A DNA stretch of 5,856 bases from positions 1 through 5,856 of the forward strand of contig CABSNX010000126.1 in the NCBI GenBank assembly GCA_902479205.1. The letters run 5' to 3'. Below the pieces are notes generated by a model that was given only the letters and a program-made list of their open reading frames with translations, ran no database searches and was not told the DNA's origin. The stretch's first letter is position 1; the number at the start of each line of letters is the position of its first letter. Below are positions 1 through 5,839 of this stretch, one piece after another. The position numbers and the translations under genes were made by a program. This DNA is from an uncultured Collinsella sp. GTDB taxonomy: Bacteria > Actinomycetota > Coriobacteriia > Coriobacteriales > Coriobacteriaceae.

Positions 1-17
1 ATGTGTATAAGAGACAG
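1..17. other. Tn5/Nextera mosaic-end adapter remnant (left end)
   Basis: The first 17 bases, ATGTGTATAAGAGACAG, match the 19-bp Tn5 mosaic end used in Nextera tagmentation, lacking only its two outer bases. The exact reverse complement closes the window at the other end. This is library adapter left in the assembly, not genomic sequence. Genomic DNA starts at 18. The adapter interrupts the minus-strand gene whose start codon is at 157-159. Confidence 0.97.
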
Positions 18-159
18 AACCCACACCGTGCGTAAGACCGGAGATGTCGGAAATCTCCTTAGCCTGGACCCACTTGCCCTCCTCGGGGATGGGTGCGGGG
101 CCGTGGTATGCACCCTTGGCAACGGGGCACATGTTCTCCACTTCCTGTGAGTACTGCAT
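18..159 (-). CDS. Iron-sulfur cluster assembly scaffold-like protein, N-terminal fragment
   Basis: A minus-strand reading frame starts with ATG at 159-157 and stays open to the adapter, giving 47 complete codons. The start is supported by a purine-rich Shine-Dalgarno stretch (AGAGAGGAGAGG) just upstream. The peptide begins MQYSQEVENMCPVAKGAYHG, followed by a P-A-P-I-P-E-E-G-K-W block, and ends with SGLTHGVG. The next base fits a Trp codon. From memory, this matches the N-terminus of a small family annotated as iron-sulfur cluster assembly scaffold protein, common in Coriobacteriia and Clostridia and often beside a 'GGGtGRT' protein. That family continues with a W-C-A-P-Q-Q motif, which is lost here. 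The assignment rests on recall of the family, not a search. The fragment reads in the same direction as the suf operon but is separated from it by the suf terminator and a divergent gene, so it must have its own promoter. The truncation is caused by the adapter. Confidence 0.7.
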
Positions 160-252
160 GCCTCTCCTCTCTATCGTGTTGGCGTCCCGTCTGGGGGTCG
201 TGGCTGGCGATTGCCGGGCGACCCTTCGAAAGGGACATGACATGCAGCCCCT

Positions 253-258
253 ATAATA
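253..258 (-). promoter_or_regulatory. Possible -10 element for the scaffold-like gene
   Basis: On the minus strand the bases read TATTAT, one mismatch from the sigma-70 -10 consensus. It would place transcription start near 246 and give a leader of nearly 90 nt before the ATG at 159. No good -35 hexamer lies 16-18 bp upstream (the best is CGAATA/CCGAAT), so an activator would be needed or this is chance. On the plus strand the overlapping bases 252-257 read a perfect TATAAT, also without a -35. Weak call. Confidence 0.25.
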
Positions 259-384
259 CCGCGAAATGCACGGAATATTCGGTGAACGGCTCAGTTTTCG
301 TAGCGAGAAGCGCGGAACTTTCAATTGAAGCGATTTAAATGAGATATATGCATCAGAAGCGCGTGTCCCATATTTGTCGTTTAT

Positions 385-417
385 GGTCAGCCTGCGGAAA
401 CGTCGCATTGTCTGACC
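385..417. repeat. Imperfect inverted repeat in the intergenic region
   Basis: GGTCAG at 385-390 is the exact complement of CTGACC at 412-417. Inside it, TGCG at 393-396 pairs with CGCA at 404-407 around a 7-nt loop (GAAACGT). Together they form a hairpin of 6 and 4 bp separated by a 2/4 internal loop. It is not followed by a T-run on either strand, so it is not an intrinsic terminator. A REP-like hairpin recognised by the adjacent transposase-like protein, or a regulator site, are possibilities only. Confidence 0.4.
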
Positions 418-446
418 TGTGTTGCAGTACCGTTCGCCGGCCGCTT

Positions 447-482
447 GATGCCATTTGCCGTGCGCAGATGCCATTTTACGTG
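447..482 (+). repeat. Two 16-bp direct repeats spaced exactly 20 bp, upstream of a promoter
   Basis: GATGCCATTT is present at 447-456 and again at 467-476. In both copies it is followed after two variable bases (GC, TA) by CGTG, so the shared unit is GATGCCATTTNNCGTG at 447-462 and 467-482. The start-to-start distance of 20 bp is close to two helical turns, which places both copies on the same DNA face. The second copy ends 6 bases before the -35 hexamer at 489. This arrangement is typical of tandem binding sites for a dimeric or cooperative regulator. The regulator is unknown; autoregulation by the downstream helix-turn-helix protein is one option. Confidence 0.5.
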
Positions 483-488
483 TTTGTT

Positions 489-517
489 TTGATAGCACGC
501 TTCAATCGTGGTGTATT
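489..517 (+). promoter_or_regulatory. Putative sigma-70 promoter of the transposase-like gene
   Basis: TTGATA at 489-494 matches five of six -35 consensus bases. After exactly 17 bp, TGTATT at 512-517 matches four of six -10 bases. Initiation would fall near 523-526, giving a leader of about 28 nt that contains the ribosome site at 541-548. If correct, the GTG at 508 lies upstream of the transcript and cannot be the start codon. Predicted by eye only. Confidence 0.45.
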
Positions 518-540
518 GGAAGGCGCAAGTTGATCCCGCT

Positions 541-548
541 GAAGGGGG
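541..548 (+). promoter_or_regulatory. Ribosome binding site that decides the start at 553
   Basis: GAAGGGGG lies 4 bases upstream of the GTG at 553-555; counted from its AAGG core the gap is 7 bases. The alternative in-frame GTG codons at 508 and 511 have no purine-rich sequence at a suitable distance. The 553 start also fits the usual beginning of this family, a few residues before the G-x-Y-H-V-x-x-R-G motif. Confidence 0.6.
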
Positions 549-552
549 TGCC

Positions 553-1353
553 GTGCAGCGCGTTTGGAGAACGGTCACCGGCTTTTACCATGTTTCGGCC
601 CGTGGCACCGGAAAACAGATCATTTTTGAGACCGATGACGACCGGTGGGAGTTTTTGGAGCTGATGCGCGACTGCTGCCGCGATGCCGGTGTGACGGTTG
701 TGGCGTGGTGTCTCATGAACGACTACGTGGATCTGGTGCTTTTGGATTACGAGGACGAAATGAGTGCAGCCATGCAGCGGCTACTGTTGACGTATGCTCG
801 TCGGTTCAATAAGCGCACTGGGCGCGCGGGCTGCCTCTTTCGCGAACGTTTTGAGCGCCGCTCGCTCGATACCGACTGGCAGGTGATGGAGGCTATTCGC
901 TCCGTGCATGCCAATCCGCAGGAGGCAGGTATTGCTCTGATCGAGCGCTATCCATGGAGCAGCTTTGACGAGTATCTACGGGCCTATGACAACGATATGA
1001 CGAGGGGATTTTCCGACCCTTCTTGCGTGCTTGATCTTTTTGGTTCTGCCAAGTCCTTTATTGCCTATTCGCTTTCGACGCTCGACAGCCGTGAGCCGGC
1101 GATGCCCGATCTGGAAGAGACGGAGTGGGAGCGGTACGCCTTTGCCGAAAAGTTGGCGAAGGGGCTCGGGGTTCCGCTCCACGGGGTTAAAGCCGCATCG
1201 TCGGCGCAGCGCAACATCGTTATTCTTGGCTTGCACGATGCCGGTTTTACGGTGCGTCGGATTGAGCGATATACGGGGATTGGCAAAAGTACCGTTTCTC
1301 GCATTGTGCGCGCTTATGCGCAGGTGAACGCGCAGGCTGAGGGCTCGAAATAA
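553..1353 (+). CDS. Y1/REP-associated transposase-like protein with HTH, catalytic residues lost
   Basis: An intact 266-residue protein from GTG 553; a longer version from GTG 508 would have 281. The N-terminal two thirds has the layout of IS200-like/REP-associated tyrosine transposases (Y1_Tnp, RAYT): FYHVSARG near the start, a CLM motif before the active site, YARRFNKRTGR, GCLFRERF, then VHANPQEAG. The His-x-His metal site expected after CLM is Tyr58-Val-Asp60 (codons 724-726 and 730-732). The position of the nucleophilic Tyr before the x-H-x-N-P motif is Ser117 (901-903). Each change is one base from the expected codon. Residues about 220-262 resemble a helix-turn-helix (a G-F-T-V-R-R-I-E-R helix, then TGIGKSTVSRI). 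There are no internal stops, terminal inverted repeats or tnpB. It converges on the suf operon. The likeliest role is non-catalytic DNA binding; an immobile, decaying transposase is the alternative. Loss of single-strand cleavage is inferred from family knowledge. Confidence 0.8.
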   Translation: MQRVWRTVTGFYHVSARGTGKQIIFETDDDRWEFLELMRDCCRDAGVTVVAWCLMNDYVDLVLLDYEDEMSAAMQRLLLTYARRFNKRTGRAGCLFRERFERRSLDTDWQVMEAIRSVHANPQEAGIALIERYPWSSFDEYLRAYDNDMTRGFSDPSCVLDLFGSAKSFIAYSLSTLDSREPAMPDLEETEWERYAFAEKLAKGLGVPLHGVKAASSAQRNIVILGLHDAGFTVRRIERYTGIGKSTVSRIVRAYAQVNAQAEGSK

Positions 1354-1358
1354 AGGCA

Positions 1359-1401
1359 GAAAAGAAAATGGCCGAATCGCGAAAGTTAAGCGATTCGGCC
1401 A
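1359..1401 (-). terminator. Rho-independent terminator of the suf operon
   Basis: A perfect 12-bp stem pairs 1369-1380 (TGGCCGAATCGC) with 1390-1401 around a 9-nt loop. Read on the minus strand it is followed at once by TTTTCTTTTC (1368 down to 1359), a good U-tract. It lies 28 bases beyond the sufU stop. On the plus strand the same hairpin has no T-run after it, so it ends the suf transcript mainly and serves the convergent gene at best as a 3' hairpin. The tail ends 5 bp before the stop codon of the convergent gene. Confidence 0.9.
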
Positions 1402-1429
1402 ACTGAATTCTTCAGATTTGAGACAACTA

Positions 1430-1864
1430 TTACTGATTATTTTGTCCCGTGAGCATGCCGTCGAGGGTGCGCCAGGCGAGCTCGGCGCATTTGACGCGGG
1501 CGGGCATGTGCGAGATGTCCTGGAGCTGGGCGGCCTCGTCCAGGTCTTCCAGGTCTTCCTCGGAGAGCTGCTCGCCACGGATCATGGCGAGGAAAAGCCC
1601 TGCCAGACGACGAGCCTCCTCGACCGTCTCGCCGGTGATGAGATCGGCCATGATGTCGGCGCTGGCCTGGCTGATGGCACAACCGTGACCGGTAAAGGAG
1701 GCCTCCTCGATCACGCCGTTTTCGACACGCAGCTGCAAGGTGAGCTCGTCGCCGCAGCTGGGGTTGATGCCGTCGTGCTCGTGCGTGGGGGCATCCATCT
1801 CGTACTTATAGTCGGGATGCGAGTTGTGCTCCATAAACGTGGTGGAGGTGTACAGATTACCCAT
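1430..1864 (-). CDS. sufU: SufU, zinc-dependent sulfurtransferase / Fe-S scaffold-like protein
   Basis: A 144-residue IscU-like protein of SufU type. In Gram-positive SUF systems SufU takes the persulfide from SufS and passes sulfur to SufBCD, with a bound zinc that is essential for the transfer. All ligands are visible: Cys37 with Asp39 in NPSCGD, Cys62 in GHGCAIS, and Cys126 in PARVKCAELAW. The stretch between Cys62 and Cys126 is longer than in IscU, which is the SufU hallmark, and the length is close to Bacillus SufU. The N-terminus MGNLYTSTTFMEH aligns with the usual LY-x(4)-I-M-D-H opening, which supports ATG 1864 over longer in-frame starts. A GGAG lies 8 bases upstream. The start overlaps the end of sufS by 8 bp, so translation is probably coupled. 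It is the last gene of the operon. Confidence 0.93.
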   Translation of the reverse strand: MGNLYTSTTFMEHNSHPDYKYEMDAPTHEHDGINPSCGDELTLQLRVENGVIEEASFTGHGCAISQASADIMADLITGETVEEARRLAGLFLAMIRGEQLSEEDLEDLDEAAQLQDISHMPARVKCAELAWRTLDGMLTGQNNQ

Positions 1865-3182
1865 TGAACGTGCTCCAAACGTGATGCAGGCCGGCGATAA
1901 ACTTGTCGATATCGGCCTTGTCGTTGTAGAAAGCCACGCTGGCGCGGCAACAGGCAAGGTTCTCGACGCCTAGCCAGGTGAGCAACGGCTGCGCGCAGTG
2001 GTGACCGGCGCGGATGCAGACACCGTCCATATCCATGATGCTCGCGACATCGTGCGGGTGGATGCCCTTGACGTTAAAGCTGACGACGCCGTGGTGGTTG
2101 TCCCAATAGATGGAGCCGATGATCTGGACAAAGTCGAGCTGCATGAGCTCGCCCATCAGGTAGTGGACGAGTGTCTTCTCACGGGTCTGGATGTTTTCGT
2201 AGCCTACCGTGTTGACCAGGTAGTCAAGCGCCGCGCCCGTGGCGAAGATGCCGGCGGCGTCCTGCGTGCCGGCCTCGAACTTCTCGGGGACGGGCGCCCA
2301 GACGGCGTCCTGCTCGGTGACCGAGTCGATCATCTCTCCGCCGGTGAGCATGGGCGGCATGGCGTTGAGCAGGTCCATCTTGCCCCACAGCACGCCGATG
2401 CCCATGGGGCCCATGGCCTTGTGCGCGCTAAAGGCAAAGAAGTCGGCGCCCAGATCGGCCACATCGACCGGCATGTGCGGCAGCGACTGCGCGCCGTCGA
2501 CGACCAGATAGCCGCCGTACTTGTGCACGAGCTTGCCGAGATTCTTGACCGGGTTCTCGACGCCCAGGACGTTAGAGACCTGACCCACAGCCAAGATCTT
2601 GGTCTTGGGGCCCACCTTGGACAGAACCTCCTCGGTCGTGAGCTGACCGGTCTTGGTGGGGTAGAGGTAGACGAGCTTGGCGCCGGTCTCGCGGCAGACC
2701 TGCTGCCACGGGATCAGGTTGGAGTGGTGCTCCATGATGGTGATGACGACCTCGTCGCCCGGCTCGAGGACCGTGGGCGCAAAGCTCTTGGCGACCAGGT
2801 TGAGCGACTCGCTCGTGTTGCGGGTGAAGACGACCTCGTTGGCCTGGGAAGCGCCGATGAGGTCGGCGATCTGCTGGCGCACCTTCGCGATGGCCTCGGT
2901 GGCCTCGACGGACAGCGAGTACAGGCCGCGTAGGGGGTTGGCGTTCATGCGCTGGTAGAAGTCGCGCTCGGCGTCGAGCACACAGGCGGGACGCTGCGCG
3001 GTGGCGGCGCTATCGAGGAAGGCGATCTCGGGGTGTTGCTGGAACAGCGGGAACTGTGCCTTGTAGGGGTTGGTCTCGATGTCGACGGTAGGCCAGCCGC
3101 GCGAGGCCTCGTCGCTGGCGTCGAGCTCCATAGGTTCCGGTGCGGTACAGGTATCGCATTTAACGTGCTCGGTGTCGATCAT
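1857..3182 (-). CDS. sufS: SufS, PLP-dependent group II cysteine desulfurase
   Basis: 441 residues. It converts L-cysteine to alanine, leaving a persulfide for SufU. Visible motifs: the DSAATAQRP opening (about 58-65), EHHSNLIPW (151-159), the PLP-aspartate region VVDGAQS (227-233), the Schiff-base lysine Lys255 in FSAHKAMGPMGIG, and the catalytic Cys396 in RAGHHCAQP followed by CRAS near the C-terminus. The short active-site loop is of group II (SufS) type, not IscS/NifS. Conserved sequence begins only near residue 38, so there is an N-terminal extension of about 30-35 residues relative to E. coli SufS. The extension contains a CxxC (Cys9, Cys12). The ATG at 3182 is firm: AGGAGG lies 7 bases upstream, and the start overlaps the sufD stop in an ATGA of 4 bp. 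There is no sufE nearby; the partner is SufU. Confidence 0.96.
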   Translation of the reverse strand: MIDTEHVKCDTCTAPEPMELDASDEASRGWPTVDIETNPYKAQFPLFQQHPEIAFLDSAATAQRPACVLDAERDFYQRMNANPLRGLYSLSVEATEAIAKVRQQIADLIGASQANEVVFTRNTSESLNLVAKSFAPTVLEPGDEVVITIMEHHSNLIPWQQVCRETGAKLVYLYPTKTGQLTTEEVLSKVGPKTKILAVGQVSNVLGVENPVKNLGKLVHKYGGYLVVDGAQSLPHMPVDVADLGADFFAFSAHKAMGPMGIGVLWGKMDLLNAMPPMLTGGEMIDSVTEQDAVWAPVPEKFEAGTQDAAGIFATGAALDYLVNTVGYENIQTREKTLVHYLMGELMQLDFVQIIGSIYWDNHHGVVSFNVKGIHPHDVASIMDMDGVCIRAGHHCAQPLLTWLGVENLACCRASVAFYNDKADIDKFIAGLHHVWSTFNG

Positions 3183-4450
3183 GCGAGCTCCTCCTCAAAG
3201 TTATCGATTAGGTTGTTGCCCAAGCGGACGACAGCGGCGCGGGTGCGCTCGTCAGTGGCGGAAAGTGCAGCGTCCTCCAGCTTGGCGCGGATGAACAGGT
3301 CCTCGGCGGCGTTTTGGTCAAGGCCGCGGCAGGCGAGGTAGAACAGCTGCTCGTCGCGGACGTGGCCGATGGTGGCGCCGTGGTTGCCGGCAACGTCGTC
3401 CTCGTCGCAGAGGATGACGGGAACGGTCTTGTTGTCGACGCCCTTGTTGGCTAAGAGCACCGTCTCGCGCTCGGTGCCGACGGCGCCCTTGCAGCCGTGC
3501 ACGAGGTCGATGGTGCCGCGGTAGACCTTCTTGGACGTGCCAGTCAGCACGCCGTTGGCGTCGATCTCGCACTCGGTCTTGCGGCCGCGATGGCGCAGCT
3601 CGTAGTTAAAGTCGCGCACCTGCTGGCGGGCGCCCAGGTAATCGGTATCGATCGTCACCTTGGCGGTGTCGCCCAGCAGGTCGCCGGCAAGGCCGGTGGC
3701 GCTGGCGCCGGCGCCCAGGACGGTGTGCTGCACGTTGACGCGCGCGCCCTCGTCCAAGAACAGGCCGGTGTCGTCGAGCGCGATCCAGCTATCGTCGAGC
3801 GTCTGCGTGCAGGTTACGTTGACGGTGGCGTACTCGTGGGCGCACACGCGTAGCACGGAGCCCACGACGCCTTGGCCGGCAACGGGGGAGTCTAGGGCGA
3901 TCTGCAGGTCGAGCGTTGCCTGCGGGCGGGCGACGACGTCGATGGCGGCAATCGCAACCGCTGCATCGACACCGCTCACGCGCACGGTAACCGTGGCGTG
4001 CTTGTATGCGGACACATCGATGACGATGCGCTTGGTGGCGTGGTCGGCTAGGTAGGTATAGGCAGCCTCGCCCATGCCGGTCTCGAAGGCCTCGGCAGGG
4101 GAGAGCTCCTCCTCGAGCTTGATGGCGCCGGCCTGGTAGACAGAGGTGGCGGGCACGTCGAGCTCGGTCTCGGGCGTGATGCGGGCACGATCGGCGGCGT
4201 CGCCGGGGGCGGAGGCGCGGCGCTCGGGGAAGCGCTCGGCCATGGCATCCATGGCGGCGTCGAAGGCGTCGGCCGAGCCGGCAAACTGCTCATCCAGCCC
4301 CTCGACTTCAACGGCCTCGGCGGGAGCGGTGGCAAGCTCGTCTGAAAGCTCGAGCTTGGTCTGGTTCATCTTGAGCCAACCCCAAGTGGCGGCCGGCATA
4401 GCGTTGACCTGCTCGAGCGTGGTGGCAGCGGTGTTGGTTTCCTGTTTCAT
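3179..4450 (-). CDS. sufD: SufD, Fe-S scaffold complex subunit
   Basis: 423 residues, the usual length for the family. SufD pairs with SufB, and with the SufC ATPase forms the SufBC2D complex on which clusters are assembled; SufD is needed for iron entry. The N-terminal region has the ATWGWLKMNQT motif (21-31). The C-terminal half is the beta-helical SufB/SufD core, with YLGARQQVRDFNYE (271-284), RGTIDLVHGCKGA (311-323), and the family signature around AGNHGATIGHVRDEQLFYLACRGL, in which His357 occupies the position of the conserved histidine at the SufB-SufD interface. The start at ATG 4450 shares one base with the sufB stop (TAATG), with AAGGAG 10 bases upstream. The middle is rich in Ala, Glu and Asp, in keeping with the GC-rich genome. 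No disruption seen. Confidence 0.93.
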   Translation of the reverse strand: MKQETNTAATTLEQVNAMPAATWGWLKMNQTKLELSDELATAPAEAVEVEGLDEQFAGSADAFDAAMDAMAERFPERRASAPGDAADRARITPETELDVPATSVYQAGAIKLEEELSPAEAFETGMGEAAYTYLADHATKRIVIDVSAYKHATVTVRVSGVDAAVAIAAIDVVARPQATLDLQIALDSPVAGQGVVGSVLRVCAHEYATVNVTCTQTLDDSWIALDDTGLFLDEGARVNVQHTVLGAGASATGLAGDLLGDTAKVTIDTDYLGARQQVRDFNYELRHRGRKTECEIDANGVLTGTSKKVYRGTIDLVHGCKGAVGTERETVLLANKGVDNKTVPVILCDEDDVAGNHGATIGHVRDEQLFYLACRGLDQNAAEDLFIRAKLEDAALSATDERTRAAVVRLGNNLIDNFEEELA

Positions 4451-5839
4451 TATCCGATCGCTCCTTCCATCTCGAGCTTGATCAGGTTGTTCATCTCGAC
4501 GGCGTACTCAAGCGGCAGCTCCTTGGAGACCGGGTTGGCAAAGCCGTTGACGATCATGGTGCGGGCCTCTTCCTCCGAGATGCCGCGGCTCATCAGGTAG
4601 AACACCTTGTCGTCGCCGATGCGGCCGATGGTGGCCTCGTGGCCGATGTCGACGTTCTTGGCGCGGATGTCCATGGCGGGGATGGTATCGGAGCGGCTCT
4701 GGTCGTCGAGCATCAGCGACTGGCAGCTCACGGTTGCTTTGGAACCTTCGGCCTTAGGCGTGGCCACGATGGAGCTGCGGAAGGTCTGGATGCCGCCGCT
4801 CTTGGAGATACCCTTGGTCTCGACGGTCGCCGAGGTATCGGGTGCGTTGAGCACGACCTTGCAGCCGGTATCGAGGTTCTGGCCGGCGCCGGCAAAGGTA
4901 ATGCCGGTAAAGCTCGAGCGGGCGCGACGGCCGTTGAGCACGCTCATGGGGTAGAGGTAGCCCACGTGGCTGCCGAAGGAGCCGCTGATCCACTCGATGT
5001 CGCCATCCTCGTCCACGCGCGCACGCTTGGTGTTGAGGTTGTACATGTTCTTGGACCAGTTCTCGATAGTCGAGTAGCGCAGATGCGCGCGCTTGCCCAC
5101 AAACAGCTCGACAGCGCCTGCGTGGAGGTTGGCCACGTTGTACTTGGGTGCGGAGCAGCCCTCGATAAAGTGCAGGTCGGCGTCGTCCTCGACGATGATG
5201 AGCGTGTGCTCAAACTGGCCGGCGCCCTTGGCGTTGAGGCGGAAGTAGCTCTGCAGCGGAAAATCGAGCTTGGTGCCCTTGGGCACGTAGACAAACGAGC
5301 CGCCCGACCACACGGCGCCGTGCAGGGCCGCAAACTTGTGGTCGGTGGGCGGGATGAGCGTCATAAACTTCTCGTGGATGAGCGGCTCCCACTGCGGGTC
5401 GTGCAGGGCCTCTTCGATGCCGGAGTAGACGATGCCCATCTTGGACGCGGTGTCCTGCATGTTGTGGTAGACGAGCTCGGAGTCGTACTGCGCGCCGACG
5501 CCCGCCAGGTAGCTGCGCTCGGCCTCGGGGATACCCAGGCGCTCAAAGGTGTTCTTGATGTCGTCGGGCACCGACTCCCAGTCGTGCTTTTGGTCGGTGT
5601 TGGGCTTGACGTAGGTGACGATGTTGTCCATGTCCAGGCCCTCGATGGAGGGGCCCCACGTCGGGTCGGGAAAACGGTTGAAGATCTCGAGGGACTTTAA
5701 GCGCAGGTCGAGCATCCACTGCGGCTCGTCTTTCTTGGCGCTGATCTCGCGCACGATGTCGGGCGTGATGCCGGCGTCGAGGCGCTCGAATCCCTCCTCG
5801 CCATAGGTGAAGTCGTAGAGGCTGCGGTCGATGTCCGCG
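4450..5839 (-). CDS. sufB: SufB, Fe-S scaffold complex subunit (5' end missing)
   Basis: 462 genomic codons of SufB, the subunit on which sulfur is received and the nascent cluster assembled. The first complete genomic codon is GCG at 5838-5836 (Ala), leading into DIDRSLYDF; upstream residues such as MCIRDS are translated adapter. Judged by Gram-positive SufB, only about ten N-terminal residues are missing. Signature stretches are intact: EPQWMLDLRLKSLE, WGPSIEGLDMDNIVTY, ALHGAVWSGGSFVYVP, HFIEGCSAPKYN, RYSTIENWSKNMYNLNTKRA, GSFGSHV, and ELPLEYAVEMNNLI near the C-terminus. The cysteine in ATVSCQS (codon 4725-4723) corresponds to the essential cluster cysteine (E. coli Cys405), that in IEGC to Cys254, and GHEATIGRI carries the conserved His/Glu. 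It is followed directly by sufD. The sufC gene, needed for ATPase function, is not in the window and probably lies just upstream. Confidence 0.95.

Larger units (their letters stand above)
160..552. other. Divergent intergenic region, AT-richer than its surroundings
   Basis: About 390 bases separate the divergent start codons of the scaffold-like gene (minus) and the transposase-like gene (plus). Short open frames here lack ribosome sites and recognisable products, so I see no gene. The region holds the leader of the minus-strand gene (160 to about 250), a small CCCTT/AAGGG hairpin at 222-234, a TATAAT/TATTAT element at 252-258, an 10-bp palindrome TTCAATTGAA at 320-329, an imperfect hairpin at 385-417, a tandem repeat at 447-482 and a promoter at 489-517. 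No tRNA-like or other structured RNA gene was recognised. Confidence 0.7.

Noticed and set aside
252..257. Perfect TATAAT on the plus strand as a promoter
   Set aside because: No -35 hexamer at 16-18 bp and no TG extension; the nearest plus-strand gene starts 300 bp away and has a better promoter at 489-517.
44..338. Plus-strand open frames of 70 and 81 codons at the left end
   Set aside because: They lie opposite the scaffold-like gene and its leader, lack ribosome sites and resemble nothing.
306..363. AGAAGCGCG repeated at 306-314 and 355-363
   Set aside because: A 9-bp match at 49-bp spacing in a few hundred bases is plausible by chance and has no link to a promoter.
1403..1415. CTGAA-TTC-TTCAG hairpin next to the terminator
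   Set aside because: Only 5 bp with no T-run; adds nothing to the strong terminator beside it.
976..1578. 200-codon minus-strand open frame crossing the terminator and overlapping sufU and the transposase-like gene
   Set aside because: It runs through the suf terminator hairpin and both convergent genes, and its product is low-complexity Arg/Ser/Pro-rich.
1998..2933. Long plus-strand open frame (311 codons) opposite sufS
   Set aside because: It is antisense to an unambiguous SufS, has the Val/Gly/Asp/Leu-rich composition typical of shadow frames in GC-rich genes, and matches no family I know.
4639..5700. Long plus-strand open frame (353 codons) opposite sufB
   Set aside because: A shadow of the GC-rich codon pattern of sufB, with no recognisable domain.
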